Positions 60,050-64,000 of a stretch of 64,000 nt of DNA are shown here, one piece after another. The notes below the pieces were generated by a model that did no database searches, was not told the origin of the DNA, and saw only the letters and a program-made list of their open reading frames with translations. The position numbers and the translations under genes are program-made. Source of the stretch: Armatimonadota bacterium (GTDB taxonomy: Bacteria > Sysuimicrobiota > Sysuimicrobiia > Sysuimicrobiales > Humicultoraceae); contig JAVKIA010000001.1 of NCBI GenBank assembly GCA_031459715.1, positions 1-64,000 of the forward strand, in the 5' to 3' direction. Position 1 is the stretch's first letter. Every line of letters starts with the position of its first letter.

Positions 60050-61847
60050 GGGCCCGGGGATCCCTCCCACCTGCTTCCACTGCCACGCCGTCGTCCCCGA
60101 GGCTGAGCTGCGCGCGCGCCTGTTCGTCTGCCCCCGCTGCGGAACGCACCTGACCGTTCCGGCGCGGGAACGGATCGACCTGCTGGCCGATCCGGGGTCG
60201 TTCCGCGAGCTGGCCCGGGGGCTGGTCTCAGTCGACCCCCTTTCCTTCACCGACCAGCGGGCCTACCGGGACCGGCTGCTGGAGGCGCGCCAGCGCACCG
60301 GGCTGCGTGAGGCGGTGGTGATCGGGGAGGCGCGCCTGGACGGGCAACCGGTTATGCTGGTGGTCTTCGACTTCGACTTCATGGGCGGCACCATGGGCTC
60401 GGTGGTGGGTGAGAAAGTGGCGGACGCCTTCGACCTGGCCGTGAGGCGGCGCCTGCCGGTGGTCAGCGTCACCGCCAGCGGCGGGGCGCGGATGCAGGAA
60501 GGGATGCTCTCCTTGATGCAGATGGCCAAGACGGCTGCGGCCCGGGCGCGGCACGACCGGGCCGGGCTCCCCTACATCTCGGTCCTGGGGCACCCCACCT
60601 TCGGAGGAGTGGCCGCGTCCTTCGCGGCGCTGGGCGACATCCTGATCGCTGAACCGGGCGCGCTGGTTGGCTTCGTCGGCCCGCGCGTGATCGAGCAGAC
60701 CCTCGGGGAGCGCCTCCCCGAGGACTCCCACCGCGCCGAGACCCTGCTGGCCGCCGGCCTGGTGGACCTCCTGGTGGAGCGGCCGCAGCTACGCGAGACT
60801 CTGGCCTACCTCCTGGCCCATCTGGGCCGAGCACCGGGGCGGTTGGCCCCTGTGCCGCGGCCGCCGCGGCTGGGGCGGCGGCCATCCCGGCGGGTGACCA
60901 CAGCCTGGGAGCAGGTGCAGCTGGCGCGCCACCCGCAGCGGCCAACGGCCCTGGACTACATCGAGCGGCTCTTCACCCACTTCGTGGAGCTGCATGGAGA
61001 CCGCGAGGCCGGCGACGACCCGGCCATCGTGGGCGGCCTGGGAGAGCTGGCCGGGCAGGCGGTGGTCGTTGTCGGGCAGGAGCGGGGGCGAACGCCTGAG
61101 GAGCGCGCCCGCCGCCGGGGCGGGATGGCTTACCCGCAGGGCTACCGCAAGGCGCTGCGCCTGATGCACCTGGCAGCGAAGTTCGCACTGCCGCTGGTCA
61201 CCTTCGTGGACACGCCCGGGGCCTATCCCGGGTACGAGGCGGAGCGTCAGGGCATCTGGCAGGCGCTGGCGCGCAACCTGCAGGCCCTGGCGATCCTGCC
61301 CACACCGCTCGTCGCCGTGGTGATCGGCGAGGGAGGCAGCGGTGGGGCGCTGGCGCTGGGGGTGGCCGACCGGGTGCTCATGCTGGAGAACGCCATCTAC
61401 TCCGTGATTGCGCCCGAGGGCGCCGCCGCCATCCTCTACCGTGATGCGGCGCGCGCGCCAGAGGTGGCCGCGGCCCTCAAGCTCACCGCCGCGGACATGC
61501 GGCGCCTGGGCGTGATCGACCAGGTGATCCCCGAGCCACCGGGCGGTGCGCACACCGACCCGCAGGCCGCCGCGGCCACCGTCCGCTTCTACCTGGTGGG
61601 CGCACTGGCGTCCCTGCGCAAGGTGCCGCCGCGCCGCCTGGTGCGGCTGCGGCAGCGCCGCTACCGGCACATCGGCCGTGTGGGCGCCTACTGGCGGGAG
61701 GTGGTGCGTACGGAGATGCAGGAGTTGCTGGGCGCTCTGGAGGCCCGGCTGCTGCGCCGGGGCGAGGAGCCTTCCGCACCGCCGGGGGAGGAAGCGGTGC
61801 GCGCGCAGAGAGGTCCCTCCCCCACGCCCGGCAAGACGGAGCGGTAG
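60003..61847 (+). CDS. accDA: Fused acetyl-CoA carboxylase carboxyltransferase, AccD-AccA
   Basis: 614 residues. The N-terminal half is AccD: a zinc ribbon CFHCH...CPRCG (about residues 24-47), then LLADPGSFRELARGLVSVDP, VVIGEARLDGQPVMLVVFDF, MGGTMGSVVGEKV and VTASGGARMQEGMLSLMQMA. The C-terminal half is AccA: ALDYIERLFTHFVELHGDRE, AYPQGYRKALRLMHLAAKFA, TFVDTPGAYPGYEAERQGIW, and VVIGEGGSGGALALGVADRV. The usual two genes are fused beta-then-alpha. It makes malonyl-CoA with AccB and AccC, which are not in the window. The ATG at 60003 overlaps the CoA-transferase; a TTG at 60042 is an alternative start. Confidence 0.9.
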   Translation: MIRGRSRHSRVPALSEGPGIPPTCFHCHAVVPEAELRARLFVCPRCGTHLTVPARERIDLLADPGSFRELARGLVSVDPLSFTDQRAYRDRLLEARQRTGLREAVVIGEARLDGQPVMLVVFDFDFMGGTMGSVVGEKVADAFDLAVRRRLPVVSVTASGGARMQEGMLSLMQMAKTAAARARHDRAGLPYISVLGHPTFGGVAASFAALGDILIAEPGALVGFVGPRVIEQTLGERLPEDSHRAETLLAAGLVDLLVERPQLRETLAYLLAHLGRAPGRLAPVPRPPRLGRRPSRRVTTAWEQVQLARHPQRPTALDYIERLFTHFVELHGDREAGDDPAIVGGLGELAGQAVVVVGQERGRTPEERARRRGGMAYPQGYRKALRLMHLAAKFALPLVTFVDTPGAYPGYEAERQGIWQALARNLQALAILPTPLVAVVIGEGGSGGALALGVADRVLMLENAIYSVIAPEGAAAILYRDAARAPEVAAALKLTAADMRRLGVIDQVIPEPPGGAHTDPQAAAATVRFYLVGALASLRKVPPRRLVRLRQRRYRHIGRVGAYWREVVRTEMQELLGALEARLLRRGEEPSAPPGEEAVRAQRGPSPTPGKTER

Positions 61848-61920
61848 GGAAGGAGAGGCGCGGGGGGCAAGAGCCGGGGAGCGGAGACGATGCTCGCCCG
61901 GGCCGGAGCACCGTGGCGCA

Positions 61921-62787
61921 CTACCACCTCCACGCCAGGAGGAAGCCGGCGAGCATATCGGCACCCGACGTCTCCCCCGTCTGCCGGATGCGCGCCGCCG
62001 CAGCGGCTGCCGCCGCGGGGTCGACGGGAAGCGCCCGGACCAGGTCGTGCCACGCTCCTGCGGCGTGTCCCTGCCGCGCCGCCCCGAGGTACGCTCGACT
62101 GATCCGTCCCGTCCGCGGTGCTGCCGCGCCCACGATCAATGCGGCAACGGCCTCCAGGCCCAGCGGCCCGGCCGCTGCCGGCCATAGGCGCATCCCCAGC
62201 AGAAGGCCCGCCAGGACGTCGTCGCCCGAAGGCGTCAGGCCTGGGCCCAGCCCGGCCAGGCTGGCGGCGGCTGCGGTCACCGCGGCGGCGTCGCCGGCGG
62301 CGAGCCCCCTCCGCAGATGGGCCAGGGCCCGGCGGCCGTGTTGCAGCAGCGGGGAGTCCGGCACTGCGGCAGGATCGTCGAGCAGGCGCGCCAGCCCCTC
62401 CGCCGGCGCCTCCCTCCGTAGCTGCGTCTCCACCACGCGCATCCCTGCATCGGCGGAGCCCTGCAGCGGGGGGAGGACAGGATTCCAGGGGATGGCACTG
62501 TGCAGGTCCACCCGCAGCGGCCCCAGGCGGAGCTCCCGCTTCAGCACCGTGACCGGAACGCCCGGGTGGAGGGAAGCGAAGGGCGGGGTTCCCGCCACGG
62601 TGAGGGCGAAGGGGCCGCGGCCCAGCGGCTCGGCGAGCACGACGATGAGCCGCCCCTGCGCGCTCTCGATGTAGCAGCTGCGGGTGTAGGCCGCGAGGAC
62701 GCGACCGGTCTTGCCCGGCGCCTCGCAGAACGGCCATACCGGGAGGGCGACGGCAAGGGCAGGGGTGGAAGACGTTACCGCTGCCAG
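61921..62787 (-). CDS. DUF2877 (AllH-like) protein, no canonical start
   Basis: The frame encodes VLAAYTRSCYIESAQGRLIV, then VDLHSAIPWNP, LAGLGPGLTPSGDDVLAGLL and the closing GETSGADMLAGFLLAWRW, the hallmark of DUF2877. Family members run about 280 residues. Here the N-terminal region reaches back to about 62787 with no ATG, GTG or TTG near the expected start; CTG at 62787 (LAAVTSSTP), 8 nt after GGTGG and overlapping the coxS stop, is a candidate. DUF2877 proteins (YlbF in E. coli) are reported as oxamate carbamoyltransferase subunits with FdrA; FdrA is at 46676. Follows the hydroxylase genes. Confidence 0.78.
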   Translation of the reverse strand: MAAVTSSTPALAVALPVWPFCEAPGKTGRVLAAYTRSCYIESAQGRLIVVLAEPLGRGPFALTVAGTPPFASLHPGVPVTVLKRELRLGPLRVDLHSAIPWNPVLPPLQGSADAGMRVVETQLRREAPAEGLARLLDDPAAVPDSPLLQHGRRALAHLRRGLAAGDAAAVTAAAASLAGLGPGLTPSGDDVLAGLLLGMRLWPAAAGPLGLEAVAALIVGAAAPRTGRISRAYLGAARQGHAAGAWHDLVRALPVDPAAAAAAAARIRQTGETSGADMLAGFLLAWRW

Positions 62788-63320
62788 CTTCGGGCCACCG
62801 CGCGCACGGCGTCGATGATTCCCTGGTAGCCCGTGCAGCGGCAGAGGTGTCCCCCCAGCATCTCCAGGATCTGCTGGTCGCTGGGCAGCGGCTGCGCGCG
62901 CAGCAGGGCCAGGGTGCTCATCAGAATTCCCGGCGTGCAGAAGCCGCACTGCAAGCCGTGGTGCTCCCGGAAGGCTGTCTGCAGGGGGTGCAGCGCCTCT
63001 CCCGGTGCCAGCCCCTCTACGGTCTCCACCGCGGCGCCGGAGGCCTGCACGGCGAAGAGCAGGCAGGAGCGCACGGGCTCGCCGTCCAGCAGCACAGTAC
63101 AGGCCCCGCACACTCCGTGCTCGCAGCCCAGGTGCGTGCCCGTCAGGCCCAGGTCCTCCCGCAGGAAGTCGGCGAGAGTCCTGCGTACCTCCACTTCCTG
63201 CTCCACGGCCTGTCCGTTCACAGTGAGCCGCAGGGTCATGGTGCCCTGCGGGGCGCGCGGCCTCCGCTGCCGGCGGAGGGGGGCGCGGGACGGGGTGGCG
63301 GGTGCAACCTCGCCGCTCAT
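62775..63320 (-). CDS. Molybdenum hydroxylase 2Fe-2S subunit (CoxS/XdhC type)
   Basis: 181 residues from the ATG at 63320 after GGAGGCG, overlapping the upstream gene (ATGA); a later ATG at 63239 would trim 27 residues. Two 2Fe-2S clusters: CEHGVCGACTVLLDGEPVRSC and CGFCTPGIL with CRCTGYQ. Ends VRAVARSWQR. It passes electrons from the molybdenum site to FAD. Operon with the FAD subunit; the large subunit is not in the window. Confidence 0.9.
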   Translation of the reverse strand: MSGEVAPATPSRAPLRRQRRPRAPQGTMTLRLTVNGQAVEQEVEVRRTLADFLREDLGLTGTHLGCEHGVCGACTVLLDGEPVRSCLLFAVQASGAAVETVEGLAPGEALHPLQTAFREHHGLQCGFCTPGILMSTLALLRAQPLPSDQQILEMLGGHLCRCTGYQGIIDAVRAVARSWQR

Positions 63321-64000
63321 CGCCTCCGCCCTCGGCTGCGCTGCCAGGCCGCCTCCAGCGCGCGATGCGCCAGCACAGCGGCCAGGTCGCGCCGGTACTG
63401 CGCCGTGGCGTGGATGTCATCGGGGGGTTCGAGCCGGGTGCTGGCCTCTCGGGCCGCCTGGGCGAAGAGCCGGGGCGTGGCCGTTTCGCCCTGCAGCAGG
63501 CGCTCGGCCTCCCGCGCCCGCACCGGCCCGGGGCCCACACCGGTGAAGGCCAGACGCGCCTGGCCGATGGCGCCGTCCCGGCGCTGCAGGACCGCCGCGA
63601 CGCCCACCAGGGCGAAGTCACCCTGCCGCCGCGCCACCTCCACGAAGGCGCTGCCGGTGCCCTCGCCGGGCGGGGGGAAGCGGATCTCCACCAGCAGTTC
63701 GGTGGGCTGCAGCGCCGTGGTCAGGTACCCGGTGAAGAACTCCTCCGGCGAGAGCACCCGCTCGCCCTCCGGCCCCGCCACCACCAGCTCGGCGTCCAGC
63801 GCTGCGACCACCGCGGGAAGCTCGGCGGCCGGATCGGCGTGGGCCAGGCTGCCGCCCACCGTCCCGCGGTTTCTGATCTGCGGGTGGCCGACGGAGCGGA
63901 TGGCCTCCCACAGCAGCGGCACATGACGGCGCACGGTTGCCGAAGCCTCCACGGCGCGCTGCCGCGTCAGCGCGCCTATGTGCAGTCGGTCGTCGCGGCG
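63317..64000 (-). CDS. Molybdenum hydroxylase FAD subunit (CoxM/XdhB type), partial
   Basis: The frame is open to the right edge, so the N-terminus is outside the window. Seen: RIGALT-type start of the second motif, then ASATVRRHVPLLWEAIRSVG, HPQIRNRGTVGGSLAHADPA with the FAD loop, AAELPAVVAALDAELVVAG and a C-terminal domain FALVGVAAVLQRRDGAIGQA. It binds FAD between the iron-sulphur subunit and an external acceptor. With the 2Fe-2S subunit downstream this is part of a xanthine-dehydrogenase-like or CO-dehydrogenase-like enzyme. Confidence 0.9.
   Translation of the reverse strand, partial: RRDDRLHIGALTRQRAVEASATVRRHVPLLWEAIRSVGHPQIRNRGTVGGSLAHADPAAELPAVVAALDAELVVAGPEGERVLSPEEFFTGYLTTALQPTELLVEIRFPPPGEGTGSAFVEVARRQGDFALVGVAAVLQRRDGAIGQARLAFTGVGPGPVRAREAERLLQGETATPRLFAQAAREASTRLEPPDDIHATAQYRRDLAAVLAHRALEAAWQRSRGRRR

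Overview
The window is a GC-rich, gene-dense bacterial chromosome segment with short intergenic gaps, strong GGAGG-type ribosome binding sites, frequent GTG/TTG starts and many ATGA/TGATG overlaps. No rRNA, tRNA, transposase, phage gene or CRISPR array was seen. The organism is probably an uncultured lineage near the Chloroflexota / Thermus-Deinococcus / 'CSP1-3' part of the tree. That placement is low confidence and rests on TTHB210-like secreted proteins, a STAND-TPR-BTAD regulator, a fused accDA, a fused glcDE and the absence of classical outer-membrane genes.

Layout. (1) 0.4-3.8 kb, minus strand: an operon of small exported proteins (two TTHB210-like paralogues, a lipoprotein, unknowns), with two genes broken by single-base runs. 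(2) 4.0-9.3 kb: a large MalT/AfsR-like activator converging on a polytopic membrane protein. (3) 9.3-11.7 kb, minus: an L28-like remnant, a thioredoxin, an unknown protein, an ArsR gene run into a methyltransferase remnant, and a DUF5666-like exported protein. (4) 12.0-17.6 kb, plus: a metal-homeostasis cluster (dual-site ArsR sensor, P1B-4-like ATPase, CopC, CopC-CopD fusion). (5) 17.8-20.1 kb: Fe-S protein, DJ-1/PfpI protein, Spy-like periplasmic protein. (6) 20.1-33.4 kb: a PucR regulator divergent from a catabolic run, livKHMGF, acylating semialdehyde dehydrogenase, omega-aminotransferase, glcF and glcDE. This reads as import and oxidation of a beta-amino acid such as beta-alanine. (7) 33.5-37.8 kb: second DJ-1, pterin carbinolamine dehydratase, a Phd/YefM-MGMT fusion behind a 24-bp perfect palindrome, gamma-glutamyltransferase, zinc ribbon protein. 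(8) 38.0-39.6 kb: a 43-residue secreted peptide gene followed by an XRE-TPR regulator, resembling an RRNPP peptide-receptor pair. (9) 39.7-44.6 kb: a short repeat field, an aldehyde dehydrogenase and an amino-sugar locus with two 5'-truncated genes fused head to head, a frameshifted SIS protein and an intact nagA. (10) 44.6-54.5 kb: exported protein, CtpA protease, FdrA, oligopeptide-type ABC importer without ATPases, 5'-nucleotidase, HpaI-type aldolase. (11) 54.6-64 kb: a TauABC-type importer with a CodA-like deaminase, a family III CoA-transferase, AccDA, a DUF2877 (AllH-like) protein and the small and FAD subunits of a molybdenum hydroxylase.

Several parts point to nucleobase or ureide salvage: the PucR regulator, beta-alanine-type oxidation genes, FdrA and DUF2877 (relatives of oxamate carbamoyltransferase subunits), a CodA-like deaminase, a 5'-nucleotidase and xanthine-dehydrogenase-like subunits. 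Three genes are each interrupted by one extra base in a short simple run. Three others lack any ATG/GTG/TTG start where the protein fold demands one. Either the assembly carries small errors or this genome uses rare start codons.
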